Shown here piece after piece: positions 44,771 to 55,029 of a stretch of DNA of 64,000 nucleotides (position 1 is its first letter; the number at the start of each line of letters is the position of its first letter). The stretch lies in the NCBI GenBank assembly GCA_036426205.1, contig CM071568.1, positions 46,082,483 to 46,146,482 on the forward strand, written 5' to 3'. The notes below the pieces were generated by a model. The model searched no databases and was not told where the DNA came from. It was given only the letters and a program-made list of their open reading frames with translations. Origin of the DNA: Ascaphus truei (lineage: Eukaryota; Chordata; Amphibia; Anura; Ascaphidae). Both the position numbers and the translations under genes were made by a program.

Positions 44771-45518
44771 GGTACAGCGATGGGCACAACATGTGCCCCT
44801 TCATATGCTAATCTGTACCTTGGCTGGTGGGAGGAGACGGTCGTCTTCAGTGAAGATTTTGCAGGACTATACTCAATGGATTAACCTCTGGTGCCGCTAT
44901 ATAGATGATATATTCATTCTGTGGCACGGCACCAGAGAGTCGCTCATCCAGTTCATCAGTATCCTTAATAATAATGGACTTAATTTACGGTTCACGATTG
45001 ATATCCAGACTGATAGATTAAACTTTTTAGACATCACCATCATTAAGGGTAACAATGGCAACATTAACACCACAAAGGATCGGCTGGTACACAGCCATCT
45101 GAGTAGTGTGGCCAACAAAACCTGGTTGCCACAACGACCTATGGGTACCTATAAGTGTGGTACATGCAAGGCATGCGAGTTTATAATCCCTTCAAAAACA
45201 TTCTCTAATTGGGATAACTCCCGCCATTATACCATCAGACATTTTCTGAACTGTAAGACTCTCGGAGTCGTATATTTGGCCACGTGTGGATGCGGTAAAA
45301 AGTACGTGGGTAAAAGCAGACGCGAGTTCAGGCGACGCATCCTTGAACACATTGGTTCTATACTTAACCATCTGGAGACCCCACTTGCACGTCATGTCAA
45401 TGAGGCACATAATGGTAACATCAGCAATCTCCGCTTCTGTGGCATTGATCATGTGATCATTGGGATCGCATTTTACTCCAAAAGGAGAGCCGTTGAATTT
45501 ATAACCTCCATACTTTAA
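44770..45518 (+). pseudogene. PLE-B right: end of reverse transcriptase fused to GIY-YIG endonuclease
   Basis: One open frame (44793-45518, 241 codons) runs from WCRYIDDIFILWHGT (catalytic YIDD, about 44900) through DRLNFLDITIIKGNNG straight into GVVYLATCGCGKKYVGKSRR and RILEHIGSILNHLETPLARH. An in-frame fusion has removed roughly 100 residues that normally lie between the two domains. Against the left copy, about 37 further bases are lost near 45074, which put the two parts in the same frame. The N-terminal reverse-transcriptase motifs are missing, so it is not autonomous. A product with endonuclease activity cannot be excluded, but there is no promoter to suggest one. Confidence 0.8.
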
Positions 45519-45875
45519 CGCCAAACGGCCTGAATGAGGGCTTCTTATTCACCCCCTTTTTGTGAGACTCCCCACAACTGGCAGTATTGTGGCAGACATT
45601 GGCAGTTTAATGTATTAGTGTTGGTTCCTTTGTTTATGATGTCTTGTACTTGGCTAAGTGGCAATATACCTACTTTTAATTAGTAACCATTCTATTTTAA
45701 TTACTCCATTGGGTAATGGGGGCTCAGCTCCCCACTTCTTATTACCACATTGGCATCTCTATTGACTTCATATACTCCTATTACTTTCCATTTTGCCTTA
45801 TGGGGCTTTAACTCCTCCTTTGTCCTCCCAGCAGAGCCCTATAAATACTGGCCACTGGGGGGAGTGAAGATCTAT

Positions 45876-45916
45876 CCCTCTCTGGATGAAGCAAACGCGA
45901 AACGTACGTCAGAGGG
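45876..45916 (+). ncRNA. Candidate hammerhead ribozyme, PLE-B right copy
   Basis: In order: stem I CCCTCT (45876-45881), box CTGGATGA (45882-45889), A, stem II GC-AAAC-GC (45891-45898), GAAA (45899-45902), self-complementary CGTACG (45903-45908) as stem III, TC (45909-45910) as the cleavage position, AGAGGG (45911-45916) closing stem I perfectly. It lies on the PLE sense strand, 360 bp after the endonuclease. Weak points are one extra G in box 1 and a stem II of only 2 bp. Confidence 0.65.
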
Positions 45917-46996
45917 CGTCATGACGTCACGTATCGCGACTCTCACTACGGATGCCAGCAGTTTCTAGCAGACCTGATCGGAACACCGAAGGAGCCTCGT
46001 AAGCTGCGCACTCACCACGCTTGCCATACGGGATCGTGTTCCCACAGGGCAAGCTCAGATAAAAAATTGAGGGTTGTCTCTCTTTCTTTTCTTTCCTCTC
46101 CCCACACCTCTCCCCCCCGTGTGCTGTAGGGTTATGTTATTGAGGGTCAGTTTGGGAGAGCACACGATTCTGCTGCACTGTTATATCCCCGCAGTGTCAG
46201 CATATATTGGTGTGTAGGGACCTCATTTATTCACCTCCGTCCCTGTGTATTTACTGACGCTCAGGGTTAGTTTATGCGGGGTTCTCTACTGCCTACTTAG
46301 CGAATTCAGCTACTCCATTTATGTGTTTATCCACTGATCACTGTGGCAAACACTACAAGTGTGCACTTGTGTGTCTTCAATCAGTGTGTGGGCTTACATT
46401 TACCTCACACCGTTATTCACCACACTACATTGTTGCCCTCCATTGATAATACTTTTACAGTATTATATATTTCTGAGAGGCATTACATGTTAGGTGACAT
46501 TTATTTAATAACACTCCAGTGCTTTCTGTGAGTGCTACGATTTACAGGCTATCCAGTGACGTCATTACCTATCAGAAGCAGCCCTTTTAGCCACGTTACA
46601 CTAGGCATTGGGTACCTGTGCTTCTGGTCTTTCATTGTGCTGATGTTTTTAGACTTACTTTGACTTCTCACTTGCACGGTTATCATTGTGCAGGTGTCAC
46701 ATATTTTGTATATTTTGCTTAATATAGACCCCCTACGGGGCAAAAGCACGGAATACTTTCAGTTCCTATACTCACAACATTAGACTGGTTCCATTATATT
46801 TTAATAGTTTATTCTCAATAAAGTATTTTAATAAACAATAATTTACCTTACTACTTGGTCCAGACTTTCTCCTTTGAACTGCAATTATTCACTCAGTAGG
46901 GTACTCTCTCCCACAGACCTTGAGTGCATTATATATAGGGCCTTATCTGTATGTTAGTGTCTATTGCTCCATACAGTATTCTTCTGTGTTTGATAT

Positions 46997-47262
46997 ATAC
47001 ATACATACTGATCGCGCTGGGGGGGATGGGGTCCATCCTTCTCAATGGGACCGCCCGCAGCATTAATGCTTCGGTACTACGACCATCACAGTTGCGTGAC
47101 TGGGGTACCGATGTTGTTGGGTCTTGCTGCATCTGTACCGTCAAGAAGACTGAAACGTCAGGCTATGTGTCAATCCTTTTTCCATTATATTCTTTGTCCT
47201 GTGTTGGTAACTCAACCACCTCTGGTATATCAGCTGTGTGTATGTATATATGTATATATATT
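46997..47262 (+). other. Fragment of another PLE-like 3' region
   Basis: This stretch is outside the PLE-B palindrome. At 47140-47165 the phrase GTCAAGAAGACTGAAACGTCAGG again places a GAAACG after an AAGAAG box, as in PLE 3' regions. It ends in TATGTATATATG repeats. The origin is inferred only from this phrase. Confidence 0.35.
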
Positions 47263-47620
47263 TATAAGAAAAAAAAGAGGAGAGAGCGCACGCCCCATAG
47301 CGTAAAATTGTACATTTGATGCTAAAAAGGAGGGGAGTGGAGGGGGGGGGGGAAGAAATACACTCACAAGAGTAAAAACAAATCAGGCAATTTGTGAATA
47401 ATTCACCACCATCCGGTTTTTCTGCAACAGGAGTCCACAGATCGAAGCTCCCTCAGGGCTGTAGGGCTGCTACCAGGAAACCGGAGATGTCATCACAGGA
47501 AAAATTCATCTGTATAAGTCCCAGAGATTGCCTCCAACACTTCAATGGCCGCAATATTGACTCGCGCTCAAAGCGGCCTCCTCGTGCGCATGCGTGAAGT
47601 CGTAGTGACGCAATGACGTT

Positions 47621-47662
47621 CCCTAACGCGTTTCGTCACCAGACGGCGACTTTCTCAAAGGG
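47621..47662 (-). ncRNA. Hammerhead-like module of PLE-C
   Basis: On the - strand: CCCT, TTGAGAA, A, stem II GTCGCC-GTCT-GGTGAC (6 bp with one G-T pair), GAAA, self-complementary CGCG, TT, AGGG closing stem I. Everything but box 1 (TTGAGAA for CTGATGA) fits a type I hammerhead. It lies on the sense strand of PLE-C, about 1 kb after its coding region. Confidence 0.55.
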
Positions 47663-47664
47663 CT

Positions 47665-48380
47665 AGTAATGGATGCTGAACAGTCTGTGTATTTATAGCC
47701 AGCGGGTTGCCCAGCAACCCGTATCTTGTATGGGACAAGCTAAACCACATAATTGTTCATTCAATCGACGTTATAGTGACTCCCAAAAGAGATAATTAGT
47801 AATAACTGGCACAAATATACAGAATATAAATGGCGAAACATGAGACACATAAGTTGTTGATAGAATGGATATAACTATTGTGATAAGATCATATAGAATA
47901 AAAACAAATCTTTATGCAACCTAAATATTACAAACGAAAAATATGAGTGATTAACCTACAAATGACAAGTGAACTATATACAATTGAGAGGATATATATA
48001 AAAAATAGACCTCAAATAAAATAGCAATAGAAACCTATACAATAATATACTTAATATGAAAAAATATAATACAATTCTTAAACATATATAGAAAATATAG
48101 ATGAAAACATTATGAATATTGCTGATATAAATGGAAGTCAATATTAATAAACAAATAATGTACCAGAAAAAAATATTTTAAAAATAAAACATATTGAATA
48201 GAATAAAAATTAAATAAATTAAAATAACCACCTAGATGATATTGGATCCCAAGGAACCATATATATGAAGTGTAAATAATAATAAAACACTAAATGAAAA
48301 ATCATCGTATTAATAGACAGCGTGGCAAGGGAGAGACATGATATTAATGCTTCAAATGAATTGTATTAAATTACAAAATA
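47665..48380 (-). other. AT-rich 3' UTR of PLE-C
   Basis: Very A- and T-rich, with many AATATA and ATAAAA words and no open frame of note. It lies between the coding region and the hammerhead-like module. Confidence 0.5.
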
Positions 48381-48517
48381 TTGAAGCGACCTAAAGGGGG
48401 AGGGTGAGAGAGAAACAGGACCACTATCATGAAATGAAAACAAAAGGATAGTGAATATACTATTCCAATTGAAATCATATATATTGGGGGAGAACATATA
48501 TAAAATTCCATAATGTA

Positions 48518-48650
48518 ATATACTGTATGGGGAGAGGGGAGAGGTAGGAGGGATAACCGAGGGGGGGGAAGGGGGAGGGAGGGAAAGGGGAGAGACAAGG
48601 GGGGGAGGAGGGAGATGGGGGAAGGGACAGGGGGCACAGATGGAGATGGA
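48518..48650. repeat. G-rich polypurine tract
   Basis: GGGGAGAGG-type repeats, almost without pyrimidines on the + strand. Open frames on the other strand (Pro/Ser/Leu-rich) come from this tract. Confidence 0.85.
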
Positions 48651-48697
48651 GGAACCTGCCTACATTAGAGTGAGGAGAGTCCAAACAAGGAAGAAGG

Positions 48698-51600
48698 TTA
48701 GACTAGTGTACTAGCATCCAGACACTCATTGAGTCCACCAGGGGTAAGAGTGCCCAACTGGTGGATCCAAAATGTTTCCTGTCGACAAAGAATCTTGAAT
48801 CTGTCGCCACCTAGAGCACAGGGAGAAATGTGTTCAAGGCCCATCACAGTCATGGTTTTTGGGTCCTGATTATGTGCCATTTTATAATGGCGAGAGATGC
48901 TATTTGTGTTGGTACCCTTTATAACACTTCTCCTGTGCTCCAGGAAGCGAGTACTAAGAGGGCGTGTGGTGCGGCCAATATATCGCTGGCCACAACCACA
49001 CTGGATGCAGTAGACACGACATAGTAACTCTGACAGTTGATGAAATTCCTGACTTGGTAAATAATACCTCTATTGGGAGAACTGAACTGGGACTTAATCT
49101 CAAGATGCTTACAGGTGATGCACTGACCACGTCCGCACCTATGGTTACCAGCCGGACCCCCAGTGGCGGGCGTAATGGATGCATCCTCCGACCTAAGTCT
49201 AGTTGGAGCTATAATACTCTTCATACTTCTAGCCTTCCTGTATACAATAGAGGCTCGATCTGGAAGAATGCCTTTCAAATCGGGATCGCACCTAAGGATA
49301 CCCCAATGGTCACTGATGATGTTTGGAATAGATCTAAAAGACTGATTGAATGTGGTAATAAATCTCACAGTAGAAAAACCCATATTTCCAGTGGCCACTG
49401 GGGCACCATAAATCAGACGCGACCCCTCCTTTGTAGCTCTAGATTTATGAAACATAGCAGACGTATCCAGAGAATTGACTTTCCCAAAGGATTCGGAGAC
49501 CAATTTGTCATTGTAGCCTTTGGTATGAAACTTCCGGCTGAGCTGTTCCGACTGCTGACTGAAATCACTATCTCTGGTGCAGTTTCTCCTGATACGGTGA
49601 AACTGCCCCACGGGAATATTTTTCAACCACTGTTGATGCTTGTTGCTGGATGCATGAACATAATTGTTAACAGAAACTTCTTTGAAATGGGTGGACGTGA
49701 CAATGTTAGAGTCCACATCTGAAGTGAGCACTAAATCCAAAAAGACTATTGAAACTGCATCTATATTGAATGTGAATTTCAAACCCAAAGGGTTATTATC
49801 AAAAGAACTCAAAATGTTGGATAAAATGGCCTCCTCTCCATCCCAAATCAAAATGATATCATCGATGAAACGACCATAGTACACGAGGCCCGCCCCAAGA
49901 TCTTCATTTTGCCACACAAATATCTCCTCCCAAAATCCCATGAAGAGATTGGCATAGCTGGGGGCGAACCTCGTGCCCATGGCCATTCCACAGATCTTTA
50001 AATAATATGTATCTTCAAACAAAAAGTAATTATGATTTAAAATAAATGTAACATAGTCCAGAATGAAATTTTTGTGTTTACTCGGGATACACAAGTCCCT
50101 GTCTAGCCAGTATCTTATAGCTTCAATCCCCCTGGCATGGTCTATACAGGTGTAAAGTGAGGCCACATCGCATGTGGCCCAAAGATAAGTGGATTTTCAC
50201 TTAAATTCCAAATTGGAGTCGATGACATGGAGCGTATCCCTAATATGTGACCTGAGCTTAGCTACAAAGGGTTGGAGATAGTAATTAACATATTGGGATA
50301 AGCTCAACGTCATGGACTCCACCCCGGATATAATAGGCCTGCCAGGGGGATTGATCAGGGACTTGTGTACCTTAGGTAGAAGATAAAACATAGGTGTACG
50401 TGGATGAGTATTAAATAAAAACTTAAATTCCATTTTGGAAATAATACCATCAATTTGTGCTTGAATGAGAAGTTCCTTTAGACTATTTTGATAACAGATG
50501 ACCGGGTCAGACTCAAAGGTAGTATAGGAGGCCGAGTCACCCAGGAGTCTGCGTGCCTCAAGGAGATACGCAGAAATGTCCTGGATGACCACGCCTCCCC
50601 CCTTGTCAGCCTGCCTGATAACAATATTCTGATTGTTTTTAAATTTATTTAATGCGTCCAGTTCTCCTTGTGAGAAATTACTATTGACTTTGACTTTCTT
50701 ACAGCATAATGCCTCAAAGTCCCGGAGTACCAAACTATAAAAGGCTTCAACAAAACCTCCCTTGGACTGGTAGGGAAAGAAAACAGACCTAGGTCTAAAG
50801 GGAGAATGCATTATCTTCAAATCCTCCTCCAGGTCTAGCTCAGCAGTACTAATGGAGTGGATGGATAAATCGACATTGTCAGTATACTCCTGTGACAAAT
50901 CTAGAAACCCTCCAGATTCCACCAGGAGTTATGTGAGAGCCTCAATGCATACATTTTCCTGTTTACTGAAGGCCCCAGTATCCCCTGCCGGCCTAATATT
51001 CATTTATTGTATGTTAAAATGTCTCTTAAGGGTGATTTTCCTAATAAAGCTGTTTAGGTCAACAAATAGTTGAAAAGCATTGGGGCCTGTATTTGGCGCA
51101 AATGACAGGCCCCCTCTAATAGAGATATATCATAAATTGACAGTTGAACCGAGGATAAATTGAATATGCTGCTAACCTCAGAGTAACTAATTTTCTTCTG
51201 TTTTCCTTCTTCCTCTGTTGCACTCTCCCGCTCTAACTCCTCTGCTCCTTTTTTCCCCTGACCCTGTGATTTGTTCGGGGCCTCGCGGTCCCATAGAGGA
51301 TAGTGCTTCTACTTGTCCCTCTCTCTCTCCTTCTCTCTCGACCCCCTCTCCTGTTTCGATGCTCTGTCTAACAAATGAGGAGATTTAATGATAACCTTGG
51401 AATCTTTTGGTCTAGTGACCATGGTGGAACCAGTACTATGTTCTGTTCTTACCTGGCTCTCAGGGGTCTCACTATCAGTCTCATCCCCAGGCAGTCTCTC
51501 AACCTCTAGGGCCGAATAACGACTGCCTGGGGCTGAGACAGGCCGAGAATCCCCTGTGGTTCTAGGGGAGCCCTGTCTGTTGTCCCGGGGGCCAGATGTA
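48698..51600 (-). pseudogene. PLE-C reverse transcriptase and GIY-YIG endonuclease
   Basis: The N-terminal part has VQLSIYDISLLERGLSF (51100-51150), where vertebrate PLEs carry a similar 'LL.KGL.F.P' motif. The reverse transcriptase includes IRQADKGGGVVI (50600), MFYLLPKVHKSLINPPGRPI (50330-50390), ATCDVASLYTCIDHARG (50130-50175), MAMGTRFAPSYANLFMGF (49930-49985) and GRFIDDIILIW (49845-49880), with FIDD at the catalytic site. The endonuclease has VYCIQCGCGQRYIGRTTRPL (48975-49032). A TGA near 50186 (Trp expected) and a 1-base shift near 49020 break it. Role: copying PLE RNA at a nicked target. Confidence 0.9.
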
Positions 51601-51662
51601 TGCCCCTCCCTTCCCCTAGGGTTGTAAGGGTGATAACCTCCCCCCCGAACTCTAGAGCCAGA

Positions 51663-52060
51663 ATGGTGTGTGTGTGTGTGTCAGTGTGTGTGTGTGTGGC
51701 AGTGTGTCAGAGTGGCAGTGTGTCAGAGTGGCAGTGTGTCAGAGTGGCAGTGTGTCAGAGTGGCAGTGTGGCAGAGTGGCAGAGTGGCAGAGTGGCAGTG
51801 TGTCAGAGCCACTGTGTGGTCAGTGTCTGTGCCGGTCAGTGTCTGTGCCGGTCAGTGTCTGTGCCTGTGCCGGTCAGTGTCTGTGCCGGTCAGTGTCTGT
51901 GCCTGTGCCGGTCAGTGCCTGTGCAGGTCAGTGCCTGTGCAGGTCAGTGCCTGTGCAGGTCAGTGCCTGTGCAGGTCAGTGCCTGTGCAGGTCTGTCTCT
52001 CCAGGTCAATGCCTCTGTGAGTGTCTGCACAGGTCAGTGGCTGTGTGTCTGTGCAGGTCA
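51663..52060. repeat. Minisatellite of 16-bp units in three subtypes
   Basis: Units AGAGTGGCAGTGTGTC, CAGTGTCTGTGCCGGT and CAGTGCCTGTGCAGGT follow one another in blocks, all 16 bp long. Open frames through it encode Cys/Val/Ser repeats and are artefacts. Confidence 0.95.
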
Positions 52061-52480
52061 GAGAGAGAATGGGGGGTAGAGAGAATGGATGAGGGTTGAG
52101 AGAGAGACTGGAGGAGGGTGGAGAGAGAGACTGGACAAGGGAGGGGGAGAGAGAGAATAGAGGAGGGGATTGAGAGAGAAAATGGAGGAGTGGAGGAAGA
52201 GAGAATCGGGGGGACGAGGAGAGAATGGGGGAGGGAAACGAGAGATTGGGTGGGAAGGGGTAGGAAAAGGAAAGAATGGGGGGAGGGAAGGGAGAGAAGG
52301 AATGGGGGGAGGAAGGGAGAGAGAGAATGGGGGGAGGAAGGGAGAGAAACGGGGGAAAGGGAAGGGAGAGAGACTGGTGGTGTGAGAGAAAATGGGGCGG
52401 GGGAGGATGAAAGAAAATGGGGGAGGGGAAGGATAGAGGGAATGGGGGAGAAGGTAGAAAGAATGGGAAGAGGTAGAATG
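52060..52480. repeat. Polypurine tract (GGGGGAGAGA)
   Basis: About 420 bp of nearly uninterrupted purines on the + strand, directly after the minisatellite. A second G-rich tract follows at 52610-52770. Such tracts can form triplex DNA or quadruplexes. Confidence 0.95.
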
Positions 52481-52779
52481 AATAATACAGCATCAATGGT
52501 GACACTATTAGATATCATTATAATATTCATTTTTTAGTAATGTAATTTGTTGTATTAATAATTTTTTTGTGTCCCGGTTTTTCATTTTCAAAATGTGGTC
52601 GCCCCATGTGAGGTGCAGGGGGGGAGAGGGTTATGTGAGGTGCAGTGGGGGGGAGAGGGTGATGTGAGGGGCAGGGGGGTGGGGTGGGTGTGGTGTGGAG
52701 GGGGGGATTGTGTGTGATGTGAAGGGGGAGTATTATGTGTGAGGGGGAGAGATGGTGGTGTGAGAGAGAGGGGGAGTCT

Positions 52780-53520
52780 CGCAAAGGCCGCCGACACTGG
52801 GGGGGGTGGGGGCAATGGAACAGTTGTCTTGAGCCCCAGGAAAGCAGTCTACGGCCCTATCTGGTATGACCATCCTCATATCTCCCCCAGCACCTCTCAT
52901 CATCACCCTCATATTTGGGTTGGGGGGGAGGGTGATATGATGCTCTGTGGGGGGGGAGAAAAGATATGATGAGGATGATGAGGGGTGCTGGGGGAAATAT
53001 GATGATGATTTTACCCGTGCGGCCCAAATCAGTTTTCTTTGGAGCAGTTCGGCCCTTCTCACTTTACAAGTTGTGCAGGCCTGACATACAGTATTAAAGG
53101 GGAAATGTTTTTTTTTTTTTGTTTTGTGTTTTGTTTTTTTAAACAGCAGATTGGACTGCTGCTTCAAATCATATTATACTATTATAGTATAAATTGTACT
53201 ATAATAATGCAATAAGAATGTAGAAAAGGACATTCTAAGCATCAGGTGATTATGCTTTAATGATTCTTTTGCGCTTACAACCATAACTTAGCTCCCTGTT
53301 TTGTTTCAATTACAAATAGGATTTGAAACTTTCCTCACACAATCAATAAGAGACTGAGGTATGACAGTCGGTGACCCATAGGCTTTAGTCCTGTTACATT
53401 ACTTTAAATAATTGTTGCTAAGGAATTTCCTTGACATATATTTTCTTGGCATAAATTTGTGAAATGGAGTGAGTTTTCTCCACTGGGAATACAACATCTG
53501 TAAACTCTATACAAAGCTAT
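52780..53520. other. Intronic sequence, nothing recognised
   Basis: G-rich at first (GATGATG repeats near 52960-53005), then ordinary AT-rich sequence with a T run at 53108-53120. Confidence 0.5.
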
Positions 53521-53653
53521 ACAATATAAAAAGCTCGCACAAATAAAAGCATTTAGTTAGCCACAGAACGGTCTCATCTATTTATTTTTTGATTATTAAA
53601 GCTCGGCTAACACGGTACTGATACCTCTACATATATATATATATATATATACA

Positions 53654-53809
53654 GTGTTCGACAAACCTATACATTTGCTCGCCCCGGGCGAGTGGATTTA
53701 ACCCCCGGGCGAGTAAATATTGGCCCAAGCAGCACACGTTTAGTACTAGGTGGCGAGTAGATTTTTTTTGTGTGGCGAGTAGATTTTTTGGTGATTTGTC
53801 AACCACTGT
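53654..53809. mobile_element. hAT-like MITE in a (TA)n tract
   Basis: It begins CAGTGTTCGACAAACC and ends GGTGATTTGTCAACCACTG, imperfect inverted ends. The middle repeats the words CCCCGGGCGAGT and GTGGCGAGTAGATTTTTT. It is surrounded by TATATA on both sides, so a target duplication cannot be told. Confidence 0.6.
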
Positions 53810-53838
53810 ATGTATATATGTATATATGTATATATGTA

Positions 53839-53888
<50 letters not shown>
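53807..53888. repeat. (TATATATG)n and (TA)n microsatellite
   Basis: Units of GTATATAT pass into pure TA repeats. Confidence 0.97.
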
Positions 53889-53891
<3 letters not shown>

Positions 53892-54124
53892 TTAGAGTTA
53901 TCGGTACCGTGTTAGCTGAGCTTTAATAATTAAAAATGAATAGACGAAACCGTTCTGTGGCTAACTAAATGCTTTTATTTGTGCGAGCTTTCGAGATACA
54001 CTGATCTCTTCTTCCGGTGATGTTACATTGAATAAAGCAAGGTTAAACTTAAAAACAGTGCATATACTGTAGGAATGTTATCTGTGACTGAAACCTAACA
54101 CCCCCTCCTGTGTAGTATGCAATT

Positions 54125-54302
54125 TATGACATATATATATATATGATTTCAGGCAAAAGGTGACACGTGGGCTCATTTGCATATAATTTCCCAGAATCTC
54201 TTGCTGCAGTGGAAGCACTGTATGCTGGGTGAGAATGGTGAAAGGCAGGGTTGCAGACCTGTCCGAGACATGTGAATGTGCTCACAAGTGATCTTTTTAT
54301 TT

Positions 54303-54305
<3 letters not shown>
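54125..54305 (+). mobile_element. Hammerhead-family short retroelement, copy 4 (partial)
   Basis: It contains GGCAAAAGGTGACACGTGGG, TTCCCAGAATCTCTTGCTGC and ACATGTGAATGTGCTCACAA in the order of the - strand family at 13185-14180. It lacks the hammerhead end and stops at a (TA)n tract (54303-54354). Confidence 0.65.

Positions 54306-54354
<49 letters not shown>
54303..54354. repeat. (TA)n microsatellite
   Basis: Uninterrupted AT dinucleotides. Confidence 0.97.
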
Positions 54355-54356
<2 letters not shown>

Positions 54357-54494
54357 ATTTAAACATTTAGCAAATGGCCTTTTCTATCTTTGCTTGGCAG
54401 ACATGCATTTGACTTGTATACACATGATTTTCTAGTACTGCGTATATTTTCTCTCCAGAAGACACGGAACTAAAATGGAAAAGTGATATATTCT

Positions 54495-55010
54495 ACAATA
54501 AAGAGATCGTTCCTCCCCCACACCACCCTTTTCACATGTATGGGAATCGGGGTGGGGGGTTCTCTGGAGCTAAACCATGTTAATTTCAGCTTCAGGGACT
54601 CTGGGCTTCACGAGATACTTAGCGGAGAAGATGCAGCCGGTGGTCCTAGAGCCGATGAAGACTGAGCCACAGATTGAGCCACCTGTGCTGAAGCAAGGAT
54701 ATCTTTAAAGCCTGACCTGTTGGTGGCCCTGAGGACTGGAGTTGGACACCCCTGTCCTAGAGGTTTAAATCCCCAACATCATGGGAAGGTAATAGGACGC
54801 CGAGATAGATGTAGTAACGGCTTCCTAACGACCCACAAGCCGCGGGAAGATTCAAACCTTCACTTTGTTTCCACTGCATGGGGACTTTACCGGACGAAAC
54901 CTTCCCCGGTAATGATCTAGGGACACAGGGAGTCCCCGGGTCTAAAATGAATGTGGTTCAGTGCCTGAGACTCCCTGATTGCAGGCGGAACTGCTCCTGT
55001 AAGCCGCTGC
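54495..55010. mobile_element. Decayed T2/Kolobok-like element with a hAT half inside
   Basis: The left block GGTGGGGGGTTCTCTGGAGC and the right block GGGAGTCCCCGGGTCTAAAA are the inverted blocks of the TTAA family. At 54668-54757 one arm of the CCTGACCTGTTGGTGGCCCT hAT-like family (as at 2215 and 8516) is inserted. Outer ends were not found. Confidence 0.5.
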
Positions 55011-55029
55011 GGACTTCAGGTTAAGTGAA

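Larger units (their letters stand above)
42327..46996. mobile_element. PLE-B: two PLE 3' halves as a 4.7-kb head-to-head palindrome
   Basis: Left arm (42327 to about 44584, - strand) and right arm (44770-46996, + strand) are inverted copies over about 2.2 kb with few differences. Each holds the end of a reverse transcriptase, a GIY-YIG endonuclease, a hammerhead-like module and a 3' UTR. The - copy continues for about 170 bp of further coding sequence (44585 to about 44756) before the junction, so it is the less truncated partner. The 3' ends point outward and stop at matching GTGTTTGATAT positions. Confidence 0.9.
47265..51650 (-). mobile_element. PLE-C: almost full-length Penelope-like element
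   Basis: From right to left: an N-terminal coding region (about 51650-50922), reverse transcriptase (50922-49150), GIY-YIG endonuclease (49040-48700), a long AT-rich 3' UTR (48700-47665), a hammerhead-like module (47621-47662) and a terminal region ending in GTGCGCTCTCTCCTCTTTTT at 47265. The damage seen is one internal stop and one frameshift, so it is the best preserved PLE here. No target duplication was found. Confidence 0.85.
53525..54060. repeat. Inverted pair of the AAATAAAAGCATTT repeat around a hAT insert
   Basis: Left arm 53525-53625 (AAGCTCGCACAAATAAAAGC.. to ..CTAACACGGTACTGATACC) and right arm 53890-54000 are inverted copies. The right arm continues on the - strand into a hammerhead-like module at 53981-54025, where CGGAAGA, AGAGAT-CAGTGT-ATCTC and GAAAGC can be read, and matches the + strand element at 12540. 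Between the arms lie two (TA)n tracts and the hAT-like element. Confidence 0.75.

Noticed and set aside
48964..49722. 252-codon open frame on the + strand
   Set aside because: It is the antisense shadow of the PLE-C reverse transcriptase, which carries the conserved motifs on the - strand.
51600..52505. Long frames of Cys/Val/Ser (+) and Pro/Ser/Leu (-)
   Set aside because: Produced by the 16-bp minisatellite and the polypurine tract.
52733..53167. 144-codon open frame on the - strand
   Set aside because: Made of simple-sequence and G-rich tract translations; no conserved segment.
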